NCBI GenBank assembly: GCA_036971475.1
Contig: JBAIZL010000002.1
Span: 354,328,582 to 354,392,581 of the forward strand
Direction of reading: 5' to 3'
Origin: Prosapia bicincta
Taxonomy: Eukaryota; Arthropoda; Insecta; Hemiptera; Cercopidae
DNA length: 64,000 bases
Positions 36,420 through 49,238 of this stretch are shown here, piece after piece (the first letter of the stretch is position 1; the number at the start of each line of letters is the position of its first letter). Below the pieces are notes generated by a model that was not told where the DNA came from, did no database searches, and saw only the letters and a program-made list of their open reading frames with translations. Both the position numbers and the translations under genes were made by a program.

Positions 36420-39180
36420 TTTGATCACTTCCCCTGTATCCTTAGTCCTATATAGTCAAATCCACACTTCCTTATTCCTCCTCTCATAAGGGGTTGAAGG
36501 ATGGACACCACTTTAGGTCCACATCAGGGTGCCATCTGGCTCACGCGTTGCTCACTTCCCCTGTATCCTTAGTCCTATATAGTCCCATCCACCCTTCCTT
36601 ATTCCTCCTCTCATAAGGGGTTGAAGGATGGACACCACTTTAGGTCCACTTCAGGGTGCCATCTGGATCACGCTTTGCTCACTTCCCCTGTATCCTTAGT
36701 TTTATATAGTCCCATCCACACTTCCTTATTCCTCCTCTCATAAGGTGTTGAAGGATGGACACCACTTTAGGTCCACTTCAGGGTGCCATCTGGCTCATGC
36801 TTTGCTCACTACCCCTGTATACTTAGTCCTATATAGTCCCATCCACCATTCCTTATTCCTTCTCTCATAAGGGGTTAAAAGGATGGACACCACTTTAGGT
36901 CCACTTCAGGGTGCTACCTGGCTCACGCTCTGCTCACTTCCTCCATATCCTTAGTCCTATAAAGTTCCATCCAACCTTCCTTATTCCTCCTCACATAAAC
37001 GGTTATAAGGATGGACACCACTTTAGGTCCACTTCAAGGTGCCATCTGGCTCACGCTTTGCTCACTTCCCCTGTATCCTTAGTCCTATATAACCCCATCC
37101 ACCCTTCCTTATTCCTCCTCTCATAAAGGGTTAAAAGGATGGACCCCACTTTAGGTCCACTTCAGGGTGCCATCTGGATCACGCTTTGCTCACTTCCCCT
37201 GTATCCTTAGTCCTATATAGTCCCATCCACCCTTCCTTATTCCTCCTCTCATAAGGGGTTGAAGGATGGACACCACTTTAGGTCCACTTCAGGGTGCCAT
37301 CTGGATCACACTTTGCTCACTTCCCCTGTATCCTTAGTCCTATATAGTCCCATCCACCCTTCCTTATTCCTCCTCTCATAAGGGGTTGAAGGATGGACAC
37401 CACTTTAGGTCCACATCAGGGTGCCATCTGGCTCACGCTTTGCTCACTTCCCCTGTATCCTTAGTCCTATATAGTCAAATCCACCCTTCCTTATTCCTCT
37501 TCTCATAGGGGTTGAAGGATGGACACCAATTTAGGTCCACTTCAGGGTGCCATCTGGCTCACGCTTTGCTCACTTCCCCTGTATCCTTAGTCCTATATAG
37601 TCCCATCCACCCTTCCTTATTCCTCCTCTCATAAAGTAATAAAAGGAAGGACACCACTTTAGGTCCACTTCAGGGTGCCATTTGGCTCACGCTATGCTCA
37701 CTTCCTCCATATCCTTAGTCCTATATAGTCCCATCCACCCTTCCTTATTCCTCCTCTCATAAAGTGTTAAAAGGATGGACACCTCTTTAGGTCCACTTCA
37801 GGGTGCCATCTGGCTCACGCTTTGCTCACTTCCCCTGTATCCTTAGTCCTATATAGTCCCATCCAAACTTCCTTATTCCTCATCTCATAAAAGGTTGAAG
37901 GATGGACACCACTTTAGGTCCACATCAGGGTGTCATCTGGCTCACGCGTTGCTCACTTCCCCTGTATCCTTAGTCCTATATAGTCCCATCCACCCTTCCT
38001 TATTCCTCCTCTCATACGGGGTTGAAGGATGGACACCACTTTAGGTCCACTTCAGGGTGCCATCTGGATCACGCTTTGCTCACTTCCCCTGTATCCTTAG
38101 TTTTATATAGTCCCATCCACACTTCCTTATTCCTCCTCTCATAAGGTGTTGAAGGATGGACGCCACTTTAGGTCCACTTCAGGGTGCCATCTGGCTCTCG
38201 CTTTGCTCACTTCCCCTGTATCCTTAGTCCTATATAGTCAAATCCACCCTTCCTTATTCCTCCTCTCATAAGGGGTTGAAGGTTGGACACTACTTTAGGT
38301 CCACATCAGGGTGCCATCTGGCTCACGCGTTGCTCACTTCCCCTGTATCCTTAGTCCTATATAGTCCCATCCACCCTTCCTTATTCCTCCTCTCATACGG
38401 GGTTGAAGGATGGACACCACTTTAGGTCCACTTCAGGGTGCCATCTGGATCACGCTTTGCTCACTTCCCCTGTATCCTTAGTTTTATATAGTCCCATCCA
38501 CACTTCCTTATTCCTCCTCTCATAAGGTGTTGAAGGATGGACACCACTTTAGTTCCACTTCAGGGTGCCATCTGGCTCATGCTTTGCTCACTACCCCTGT
38601 ATACTTAGTCCTATATAGTCCCATCCACCATTCCTTATTCCTTCTCTCATAAGGGGTTAAAAGGATGGACACCACTTTAGGTCCACTTCAGAGTGCTACC
38701 TGGCTCACGCTCTGCTCACTTCCTCCATATCCTTAGTCCTATAAAGTTCCATCCAACATTCCTTATTCCTCCTCACATAAACGGTTATAAGGATGGACAC
38801 CACTTTAGGTCTACTTCAAGGTGCCATCTGGCTCACGCTTTGCTCACTTCCCCTGTATCCTTAGTCCTATATAACCCCATCCACCCTTCCTTATTCCTCC
38901 TCTCATAAAGGGTTAAAAGGATGGACCCCACTTTAGGTCCACTTCAGGATGCCATCTGGATCACGCTTTGCTCACTTCCCCTGTATCCTTAGTCCTATAT
39001 AGTCCCATCCACCCTTCCTTATTCCTCCTCTCATAAGGGGTTGACGGATGGACACCACTTTAGGTCCACTTCAGGGTGCCATCTGGATCACGCTTTGCTC
39101 ACTTCCCCTGTATCCTTAGTCCTGTATAGTCCCATCCACCCTTCCTTATTCCTCCTGTCATAAGGGGTTGAAGAATGGAC
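36420..39180. repeat. Higher-order duplication in array 1, offset 1782 bp (14 monomers)
   Basis: Private variants recur 1782 bp apart: taaggtgttg at 36741 and 38523, the identical 71-codon frame at 36911 and 38693, and runs of ttagttttatatagt. The matching blocks are about 36420-37390 and 38200-39170. Related offsets of 1021-1022 bp (8 monomers) and 1656 bp (13 monomers, 35821 and 37477) also occur. Confidence 0.85.
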
Positions 39181-42100
39181 ACCACTTTAGGTCCACTTCA
39201 GGGTGCCATCTGGCTCACGCTTTGCTCACTTCCCCTGTATCCTTAGTCCTATATAGTCCCATCCACCCTTTATTATTCCTCCTCTCATAAGGAGTTAAAA
39301 GGATGGACACCACTTTAGGTCACCATCAGGGTGCCATCTGGCTCACGCTTTGCTCACTTCCCCTGTATCCTTAGTCCTATATAGTCCCATCCACCATTCC
39401 TTATTCCTTCTCTCATAAGGGGTTAAAAGAATGGACACCACTTTAGGTCCACTTCAGGGTGCTACCTGGCTCACGCTTTGCTCACTTCCTCCATATCCTT
39501 AGTCGTATAAAGTTATATCCCACCTTCCTTATTCCTCCTCTCTTAAAGGGTTAAAAGGATGGACACCACTATAGGTCCAATTCAGGGTGCCATCTGGCTC
39601 ACGCTTTGCTCACTTCCCCTGTATCCTTAGTCCTATATAGTCCCATCCACCCTTCCTTATTCCTCCTCTCATAAGGAGTTAAAAGGATGGACACCACTTT
39701 AGGTCACCATCAGGGTGCCATCTGGCTCACGCTTTGCTCACTTCTCCAATATTCTTAGTGCTATATAGTCCCATCCAACCTTCCTTATTCCTTCTCTCAT
39801 AAGAGGTTGAAAGGATGGACACCACTTTAGGTCCACATCAGGGTGCCATCTGGCTCACGCTTTGCTCACTTCCCCTGTATCCTTAGTCCTATATAGTTCC
39901 ATCCAACCTTCCTTATTCCTCCTCTTATAAACGGTTAAAAGGATGGAAACCACTTTAGGTACACTTCAGGGTGCCATCTGGATCACGCTTTGCTCACTTC
40001 CCCTGTATCCTTAGTCCTATATAGTCCCATCCACCCTGCCTTATTCCTCCTCTCATAAGGGGTTGAAGGATGGACACCACTTTAGGTCCACTTCAGGGTG
40101 CCATCTGGATCACGCTTTGCTCACTTCCCCTGTATCCTTAGTCCTGTATAGTCCCATCCACCCTTCCTTATTCCTCCTGTCATAAGGGGTTGAAGAATGG
40201 ACACCACTTTAGGTCCACTTCAGGGTGCCATCTGGCTCACGCTTTGCTCACTTCCCCTGTATCCTTAGTCCTATATAGTCCCATCCAAACTTCCTTATTC
40301 CTCATCTCATAAAAGGTTGAAGGATGGACACCACTTTAGGTCCACATCAGGGTGCCATCTGGCTCACGCGTTGCTCACTTCCCCTGTATCCTTAGTCCTA
40401 TATAGTGACATCCACCCTTCCTTATTCCTCCTCTCATAAGGGGTTGAAGGATGGACACCACTTTAGGTCCACTTCAGGGTGCCATCTGGCTAACGCGTTG
40501 CTCACTTCCCCTGTATCCTTAGTCCTATATAGTCCCATCCACCCTTCCTTATTCCTCTTCTCATACGGGGTTGAAGGATGGACACCACTTTAGGTCCACT
40601 TCAGGGTGCCATCTGGATCACGCTTTGCTCACTTCCCCTGTATCCTTAGTTTTATATAGTCCCATCCACACTTCCTTATTCCTCCTCTCATAAGGTGTTG
40701 AAGGATGGACGCCACTTTAGGTCCACTTCAGGGTGCCATCTGGCTCTCGCTTTGCTCACTTCCCCTGTATCCTTAGTCCTATATAGTCAAATCCACCCTT
40801 CCTTATTCCTCCTCTCATAAGGGGTTGAAGGATGGACACCACTTTAGGTCCACGTCAGGGTGCCATCTGGCTCACGCGTTGCTCACTTCCCCTGTATCCT
40901 TAGTCCTATATAGTCCCATCCACCCTTCCTTAATCCTCCTCTCATACGGGGTTGAAGGATGGACACCACTTTAGGTCCAATTCAGGGTGCCATCTGGATC
41001 ACGCTTTGCTCACTTCCCCTGTATCCTTAGTTTTATATAGTCCCATCCACACTTCCTTATTCCTCCTCTCATAAGGTGTTGAAGGATGGACACCACTTTA
41101 GTTCCACTTCAGGGTGCCATCTGGCTCATGCTTTGCTCACTACCCCTGTATACTTAGTCCTATATAGTCCCATCCACCATTCCTTATTCCTTCTCTCATA
41201 AGGGGTTAAAAGGATGGACACCACTTTAGGTCCACTCCAGAGTGCTACCTGGCTCACGCTCTGCTCACTTCCTCCATATCCTTAGTCCTATAAAGTCCCA
41301 TCCAACATTCCTTATTCCTCCTCACATAAACGGTTATAAGGATGGACACCACTTTAGGTCTACTTCAAGGTGCCATCTGGCTCACGCTTTTCTCACTTCC
41401 CCTGTATCCTTAGTCCTATATAACCCCATCCACCCTTCCTTATTCCTCCTCTCATAAAGGGTTAAAAGGATGGACCCCACTTTAGGTCCACTTCAGGATG
41501 CCATCTGGATCACGCTTTGCTCACTTCCCCTGTATCCTTAGTCCTATATAGTCCCATCCACCCTTCCTTATTCCTCCTCTCATAAGGGGTTGAAGGATGG
41601 ACACCACTTTAGGTCCACTTCAGGGTGCCATCTGGATCACGCTTTGCTCACTTCCCCTGTATCCTTAGTCCTGTATAGTCCCATCCACCCTTCCTTATTC
41701 CTCCTGTCATAAGGGGTTGAAGAATGGACACCACTTTAGGTCCACTTCAGGGTGCCATCTGGCTCACGCTTTGCTCACTTCCCCTGTATCCTTAGTCCTA
41801 TATAGTCCCATCCACCCTTTATTATTCCTCCTCTCATAAGGAGTTAAAAGGATGGACACCACTTTAGGTCACCATCAGGGTGCCATCTGGCTCACGCTTT
41901 GCTCACTTCCCCTGTATCCTTAGTCCTATATAGTCCCATCCACCATTCCTTATTCCTTCTCTCATAAGGGGTTAAAAGAATGGACACCACTTTAGGTCCA
42001 CTTCAGGGTGCTACCTGGCTCACGCTTTGCTCACTTCCTCCATATCCTTAGTCGTATAAAGTTCCATCCCACCTTCCTTATTCCTCCTCTCTTAAAGGGT

Positions 42101-42524
42101 TAAAAGGATGGACACCACTATAGGTCCAATTCAGGGTGCCATCTGGCTCACGCTTTGCTCACTTCCCCTGCATCCTTAGTCCTATATAGTCCCATCCACC
42201 CTTCCTTATTCCTCCTCTCATAAGGAGTTAAAAGGATGGACACCACTTTAGGTCACCATCAGGGTGCCATCTGGCTCACGCTTTGCTCACTTCTCCAATA
42301 TTCTTAGTGCTATATAGTCCCATCCAACCTTCCTTATTCCTTCTCTCATAAGAGGTTGAAAGGATGGACACCACTTTAGGTCCACATCAGGGTGCCATCT
42401 GGCTCACGCTTTGCTCACTTCCCCTGTATCCTTAGTCCTATATAGTCCCATCCAACCTTCCTTATTCCTCCTCTTATAAACGGTTAAAAGGATGGAAACC
42501 ACTTTAGGTACACTTCAGGGTGCC
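37930..42524. repeat. Higher-order duplication in array 1, offset 2549 bp (20 monomers)
   Basis: Block 37930-39975 matches 40479-42524 nearly base for base. Variant pairs spaced exactly 2549 bp are cctgtatagt (39121, 41670), taaggtgttg (38142 and 40691; 38523 and 41072) and cggttaaaag (39932, 42481). Similarity breaks at about 39975/42524. About 16 monomers were therefore copied as one unit, more recently than the array's general divergence. Confidence 0.9.
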
Positions 42525-45500
42525 ATCTGGCTCACGCTTTGCTCACTTCCCCTATATCCTTAGTCCTATATAACCCCATCCACCCTTCCTTATTCCTCCT
42601 CTCATAAAGTGTAAAAGGATGGACACCACTTTAGGTCCACTTCAGGGTGCCATCTGGCTCACGCCATGCTCACTTCCCCAATATTCTTAGTCCTATATAG
42701 TCCCATCCACCCTTCCTTATTCCTTCTCGTATAAGAGGTTGAAAGGATGGACACCACTTTAGGTCCACTTCAGGGTGCCATCTGGCTCACGCTTTGCTTA
42801 CTTCCCCTATATCCTTAGTCCTATATAATCCCATCCACCATTCCTTATTCCTAATCTCATAAGAGGTTGAAAGGTTGGACACCACTTTAGGTCCACTTCA
42901 GGGTGCCATCTGGCTCACGCTTTGCTCACTTCCCCTGTATCCTTAGTCCTATATAGTCCCATCCACCCTTCCTTATTCCTCCTCTCATAAAGGAATTAAA
43001 GGAAGGACACCACTTTAGGTCCACTTCAGGGTGCCATCTGGCTCACGCTACGCTCACTTCCTCCATATCCTTAGTCCTATATAGTCCCATCCACCCTTCC
43101 TTATTCCTCCTCGCATAAAGGGTTAAAAGGATGGACACCACTTTAGGTCCACTTCAGGGTGCCATCTGGCTCACGCTTTGCTCACTTCCTCCATATCCTT
43201 AGTCCTATATAGTCCCATCTACCCTTCCTTATTCCTCCTCTCATAAAGGGTTAAAAGGATGGACACCAATTTAGGTCCACTTCAGGGTGCCATCTGGCTC
43301 ACGCTATGCTCACTTCCTCCATATCCTTAGTCCTATATAGTCCCATCCACCCTTCCTTATTCCTCCTCTCATAAGGGGTTGAAAGGATGGACACCACTTT
43401 AGGTCCACTTCAGGGTGCCATCTGGCTCACGCTTTGCTCACTTCCCCTGTATCCTTAGTCCTATATAGTCCCATCCACCCTTCCTTATTCCTCCTCTCAT
43501 AAAAGGGTTGAAAGGATGGACACCACTTTATTTCCACTTCAGGGTGCCATCTGGCTCACGCTTTGCTCACTTCCCCTGTATCCTTATTCCTATATAGTCC
43601 CATCCACCCTTCCTTATTCCTCCTCTCATAAGGGGTTAAAACGATGGTCACCATTTTAAGTCCACATCAGGGTGCCATCTGGCTCATGCTTTGCTCACTT
43701 CCCCTGTATCCTTAGTCCTATATAGTCCCATCCACCCTTCCTTATTCCTCCTCTCATAAGGGGTTAAAAGGATGGTCACCACTTTAGGTCCACTTCAGGG
43801 TGCCATCTGGCTCACGCTTTGCTCACTTCCCCTTTATCCTTAGTCCTATATAGTCCCATCCAAACTTCCTTATTCCTCCTCTCATAAAAGGTTGAAGGAT
43901 GGACACCACTTTAGGTCCACCTCAGGGTGCCATCTGGCTCACGCTTTGCTCACTTCCCCTGTATCCTTAGTCCTATATAGTCCCATCCTCCCTTCCTTAT
44001 TCCTCCTCTCATAAGGGGTTGAAGGATGGACACCACTTTAGGTCAACATCAGGGTGCCATCTGGCTCACGCTTTGCTCACTTCCCCTGTATCCTTAGTCC
44101 TATATAATCAAATCCTCCCTTCCTTATTCCTCCTCTCATAGGGGTTGAAGGATGGACACCAATTTAGGTCCACTTCAGGGTGCCATCTGGCTCACGCTAT
44201 GCTCACTTCCTCCATATCCTTAGTCCTATATATTCCCATCCACCCTTCCTTATTCCTCCTCTCATAAAGGTTTAAAAGGATGGACACCTCTTTAGGTCCA
44301 CTTCAGGGTGCCATCTGGCTCACGCTATGCTCTATTCCTCCATATCCTTAGTCCTATATAGTCCCATTCACCCTTCCTTATTCCTCCTCTCATAAAGTGT
44401 TAAAAGGATGGACACCACTTTAGGTCCACTTCAGGGTGCCATCTGGCTCACGCTATGCTCACTTTCTCCATATCCTTAGTCCTATATAGTCCCATCCACC
44501 CTTCCTTATTCCTGCTCTCATAAAGTGTTAAAAGGATGGACACCACTTTAGGTCCACTTCAGGGTGCCATCTGGCTCACGCTTTGCTCACTTCCCCTGTA
44601 TGCTTAGTCCTGTATAACCCCATCCACCCTTCCTTATTCCTCCTCTCATAAGAGGTTAAAAGGAGGGACACCACTTTAGGTCCACTTCAGGGTGCCATCT
44701 GGCTCACGTCATGCTCACTTCCCCAATATTCCTAGTCCTATATAGTCCCATCCACCCTTCCTTATTCCTTCTCTCATTAGAGGTTTAAAGGATGGACACC
44801 ACTTTAGGTCCACATCAGGGTGCCATCTGGCTCACGCTTTGCTCACTTCCCCTGTATCCTTAGTTCTATATAGTCCAATCCAACCATCCTTATTCCTCCT
44901 CTTATAAACGGTTAAAAGGATGGACACCACTTTACGTTCACATCAGGGTGCCATCTGGCTCACGCTTTGCTCACTTCCCCTGTATCCTTAGTCCTATATA
45001 GTTCCATCCAACCTTCCTTATTTCTCCTCTCATAAACGGTTAAAAGGATGGACACCACTTTAGGTCCACATCAGGGTGCCATCTGGCTCACGCTTTGCTC
45101 ACTTCCCCTGTATACTTAGTCCTATATAGTCTTATCCAACCTTCCTTATTCCTCCTCTCATAAACGGTTAAAAGGATGGACACCACTTTAGGTCCACTTC
45201 AGGGTGCCATCTGGCTCATGCTTTGCTCACTTCCCCTATATCCTTAGTCCTATATACCCCATCCACCCTTCCTTATTCCTCCTCTCATAAAGGGTTAAAA
45301 GGATGGACACCACTATAGGTCCACTTCAGGGTGCCATCTGGCTCACGCCATGCTCACTTCCCCTATATCCTTAGTCCTATATAGTCCCATCCACCCTTCC
45401 TTATTCCTTCTCTCATAAGAGTTTGAAAGGAACGACACCACTTTAGGTCCACATCAGGGTGTCATCTGGCTCACGCTTTGCTCACTTCCCCTGTATCCTT

Positions 45501-46047
45501 AGTCCTATATAGTCCCATCCACCATTCCTTATTCCTTCTCTCATAAGGGGTTAAAAGGATGGACACCACTTTAGGTCCACTTCAGGGTGCCATCTGGCTC
45601 ACGCTTTGCTCACTTCCCCTATATCCTTAGTCCTATATAGTCCCATCCACCATTCCTTATTCCTAATCTCATAAGAGTTTGAAAGGATGGACACCACTTT
45701 AGGTCCACATCAGGGTGTCATCTGGCTCACGCTTTGCTCACTTCCCCTGTATCCTTAGTCCTATATAGTCCCATCCACCATTCCTTATTCCTTCTCTCAT
45801 AAGGGGTTAAAAGGATGGACACCACTTTAGGTCCACTTCAGGGTACCATCTGGCTCACGCTTTGCTCACTTCCCCTATATCCTTAGTCCTATATAGTCCC
45901 ATCCACCATTCCTTATTCCTAATCTCATAAAGGATTGAAACGATGGACACCACTTTATTTTCACTTCCGGGTGCCATCTGGCTCACGCTATGCTCACTTC
46001 CCCTATATCCTTAGTCCTATATAACCCCATCCACCCTTCCTTATTCC

Positions 46048-46659
46048 TTTATATAAACTAGATAGGTGAGTTAGCGACGTTGGCCTCGTTGTAAAAGGTA
46101 GGCTTCCGAACGTGGGAAATGGCCTCAAGCTTCAGGTTCATCATTGCCTGTAAAACACATTGGGCATAGCATGCCTTAGGTACTGGAGGATTTCGCCCAC
46201 ACATTGTTGACACTAATTGATACTCTCTCAGGTATTCGACTTGTGTCTTTTAAGAAAGGAACCAAGACGAGTGTAAGCTTTATTGCACACCTTACAAAAA
46301 TGGTTCTATTATTACAAGGGGTGACTTTTAAACCTAAAATGTCTGAAAAACTGTCAAACATATGCAAACAAAAATAAACATAATAAAAGTAGGGCAAAAT
46401 GAATAAATGAAATGTACAGATTAGTAAAAAAACGTACCTTAGACTGATAACATTAAAATAATATGTAAAAAAATTTAAGGAGTATAATTATAATTATAAC
46501 AGGATCTGTTATTCCAGTAAGGGAGAAAAGGTACATGACAGCGTGGCAAAGTAGAGCTACAATATTTAATGAAATAAAAAATATTAGAAAATTAAATACT
46601 TGAAAAATAAAAAGATAGTTGATAACTTACAAAAATGGCTAAGGAGATAGGAAGGTCTG
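46048..46659. other. Flank of array 1 with a tRNA-like/SINE-like segment
   Basis: Directly after the array, 46066-46150 reads gagttagcgacgttggcctc, gttgtaaaagg and ggcttccgaacgtggg, resembling an A-box-bearing tRNA-derived repeat. The expected B-box position reads caggttcatcattgcc, which is degenerate. The remainder is AT-rich. Confidence 0.3.
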
Positions 46660-47300
46660 GATAAAAAGAAATTCTACAGATGTGGAAGGCGGAAACGAGA
46701 AAGTTGAGAAGGAAAAAGATAAAGAGGATGTGGAGAATAGGTGGGAAATGGAGAAACAGGAAGCAAGGGCTGAAAAGGAATGCGAAAAAACTGAAGCAAA
46801 GGCGAAAAGGGAAAAAGATCAAGTAGAAGCAAAGGCGATAAGGGAAAGTGATAGAGAGGAAGCTGGAGAAAGGTAGAGAAAAAATAAAAATAATACTGCA
46901 GGAGATAGAGGAAAGGAAACAGTATATGGAAACTGTAAAGGCAAACCCTAAGATCCATCAGGTATCTGTCACCCAGGAGACAGGAGGAATGAAAGAAAGG
47001 ATGGAACAGTGGGAAAGTTATATTTCAGTGATGTAAGAAAAGGTAAAGGAAAAAGACAAAGAAGCAACAATCATCCCCGAAAACACTACTATTATAAAAG
47101 AAGAAGTAAGAAAATTGAACTCCGGATCTAAAGGGTCGAGGCGAAAGTAAAAAAATGTAGCAGCAAAATACGTACATGCCGACCCAGATTAACAGATTAC
47201 ATGGACTCTCTGTATTTCAAGAGCATTGAGTATTGAAGGGAATAAATAGAGGGTCCCATGTCATTCCTAACAGAGGTTGAAAGGTTAATTAATGAAATTT
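46660..47300 (+). pseudogene. Charged coiled-coil coding, possible gag-like remnant of an LTR retroelement
   Basis: Two overlapping plus-strand frames (46682-46876 and 46848-47036) encode Lys/Glu-rich heptad-like sequence (for example EKEKDKEDVENRW, KAKREKDQVEAKA, then GREKIKIILQEIEERKQ). Such coiled-coil stretches are found at the start of some LTR-element Gag proteins, and a protease motif lies about 0.7 kb downstream. Composition alone is weak evidence, and the frames are broken. No endogenous viral envelope or polymerase was seen. No long terminal repeats were identified. Confidence 0.3.
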
Positions 47301-47769
47301 ACCCAAAAATGGGGCGAGATTCCAAACGTAACAATATAGAAAAATTTTAAGGATTTCGGGTAATGAATGGTGACGGGCAATAAAAAAAGGGGGAGAAGGT
47401 TATGAGACATTTAGCGAATTATTAGGAAAAACTAATTGGGGTTTTAACGAAAAGAAAGAGTTACACGCATTTTAGATAATAAGCGTTATTATAATTCTAA
47501 GCCAAGCAATAAGCCGCACGTAACCAACCTCCTAATCTCCTAATCATATCCGGAGATCCTATGGTGACTCCAAAGGAAAACCTGGAACCCCGTACCCTAC
47601 AAGACCTGATCATACACAGTCCAATCCTGGAACTAGTAGTCAACCAAAAAACGTAACTGTAAGTTCCCTGTATAAAGTAGCCTCAAAACAACTAGAGGAA
47701 ACTCCGATCAAAAGTGGAGGAACATGGAGATGAAGGATACTTATCGCGTATACGGCCGAAAAGGCTCAT

Positions 47770-48024
47770 ATGTTATCTCGGTGTTATAGCGCAGAATTAG
47801 TCGGACTATCCCTAAATATTCGGGAATGGTTTCTGGAAGATGGAGAACACAGAAGACCGGTTAACTCAAATATCGATCGCTGCCCGGCAATTCAGGCGAG
47901 GATATACGATCACAGAGTATACGTTGAAATAGATACGGGAGCGCAAGTTTCGCTCATTAATGCTCAGGCATATGTAACACCTCTAAAACATCAGAAACCT
48001 CCCTCCCAGTGTTATGCTAGCTGA
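47770..48024 (+). pseudogene. Retroelement aspartic protease fragment (DTGA)
   Basis: An 84-codon frame from ATG 47770 contains AIQARIYDHRVYVEIDTGAQ followed by VSLIN, with the active-site D-T-G-A at about residues 55-58. In retropepsins this triad lies in a hydrophobic-D-T/S-G-A-x-x-S/N-L/I context, as here. The frame ends soon after (stop at 48022-48024), before the flap and second hydrophobic block, so it is truncated. No reverse transcriptase follows; 48030-48830 is AT-rich. A Ty3/Gypsy-type origin is likely but not provable from this fragment. Confidence 0.6.
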
Positions 48025-48029
48025 TGCAA

Positions 48030-48819
48030 CTACTTACCTAATTGGTTTTTAACAACATTTACATATATTCGAGCAGACTATTCTGACTTCCTAACATTAC
48101 AATATTCTCGCTTGTTGATCCGTTTCGGAATGACTTAGTTTTCAAAATTTAAATAGTTTTCTTTATCAGCCGGTACCAAAATTTTCAGTTATTTCAGATG
48201 AAAGTAAGTTACAAGTTGTATTCAAACAATCACTAAATTTCAAAAATTTTAACAAATTTTGTAGAAATATAAATAATTAAGTAAACAATGAAGATAAAAC
48301 TTCAATGATTAATTCTGCCCACCTTAAACTAAATATAGCTAATATGTTCATTTGTCAGTGTTGTTTCTTCTAGACAATATATGTCATGTTTTATTATAAA
48401 ATTTTTCAAATGTAAATTATGTTTTGTATAAATTGCATGTGCATAAAATATTTAGGAATAAAAAACACAGGTTTTTAGAGAACAAAAGAGGACAAATTAG
48501 GACATGTTTTACCAACAAATGAAATAAAAGGACACTCAAGCAAACAATTTATCAATTTTGAGTAGTTAAATGATCATTACTGTACTTTTCCTTTCAACGT
48601 TTTGCAAAAAAATATTATTTAAAAAGTTTTTGAAGTAAAGAAGGAATATTATTTTGATTAATTAAATTGTAAATTAAATTAGATAAGACTTTCAATAAAT
48701 TTTAAAGATCCTAATTCCTATGGAACCAAATTATAAAAAATACTAATTGGGAACCATTTTTTAGAAAATATTGTCGCAATTTTTAAAAATTTTATATAAG
48801 TTTAATTAATTAAATGGAC
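48030..48819. other. AT-rich spacer
   Basis: Very AT-rich with no coding or structured repeat recognised. Confidence 0.5.
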
Positions 48820-49238
48820 AATGAATCTAAAATAAAAATATTGAAAAGAACCCCGATACCACAAAAATAATCAAAAATAACAAATAAGACAAGTTACTTA
48901 AGATTAAACCCTTATGTACATTTCGATGACCATGTCATCATCATCAGAGGGTCTAGTTACAAAACACAATCTAGCACACAAGAAGTTACAAACTAGAATG
49001 ATCATTCTAGAACCATCATTCTAGTTTGTAACTTCTTGTGTGCTAGATTGTGTTTTGTAACTAGACCCTCTGATGATGATGACATGGTCATCGAAATGTA
49101 CATAAGGGTTTAATCTTAAGTAACTTGTCTTATTTGTTATTTTTGATTATTTTTGTGGTATCGGGGTTCTTTTCAATATTTTTATTGTAATATATTGTAC
49201 CACTGTGCTCTTGATATTGTGTATAATGAATCTAAAAT
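48820..49238. mobile_element. Insertion bearing a perfect 172-bp inverted repeat, flanked by 14-bp direct repeats
   Basis: Arms 48831-49002 and 49015-49186 are exact reverse complements over 172 bases, separated by 12 bases. The whole lies between identical copies of aatgaatctaaaat (48820-48833 and 49225-49238), which look like a target-site duplication. A 38-bp unpaired tail (49187-49224) lies between the right arm and the right direct repeat. Each arm carries a small internal hairpin (gatgacatggtcatc) after a gatgatgatgac run, a motif common in retroelement 3' ends. An inverted double copy of a retroelement 3' end is the most likely origin. Confidence 0.8.

Larger units (their letters stand above)
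33690..46047. repeat. Satellite array 1: 126-129 bp monomer, about 97 copies
   Basis: Head-to-tail monomers of about 127.5 bp, each containing gggtgccatctggctcacgc, then tatccttagtcctatatagt, ccacccttccttattcctcc and ggatggacaccactttaggt. Length varies by one to two bases, chiefly at the gttgaaagg/gttgaagg/gttaaaagg site. A representative monomer counted by hand is 50% GC and 64% pyrimidine on this strand. The first unit (33690-33800) is strongly diverged. The array stops at 46047 inside a unit. Short frames within it are by-products of the repeat. Confidence 0.97.

Noticed and set aside
36911..41457. Near-identical 71-codon frames at 36911, 38693 and 41242 (and a related one at 40405)
   Set aside because: Each spans parts of two satellite monomers; recurrence reflects block duplication of the array, not a gene family.
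46066..46150. Functional tRNA gene
   Set aside because: No complete cloverleaf could be drawn and the B-box position is degenerate; kept only as a SINE-like suggestion.
46592..46958. Minus-strand Phe/Leu/Pro-rich frames of 76 and 94 codons
   Set aside because: Complement of the Lys/Glu-rich plus-strand coding; low-complexity hydrophobic shadow.
48831..49186. MITE or DNA transposon with very long inverted repeats
   Set aside because: The direct repeats are 14 bp and an unpaired 38-bp tail exists on one side only, which fits a retroelement-derived inverted copy better.
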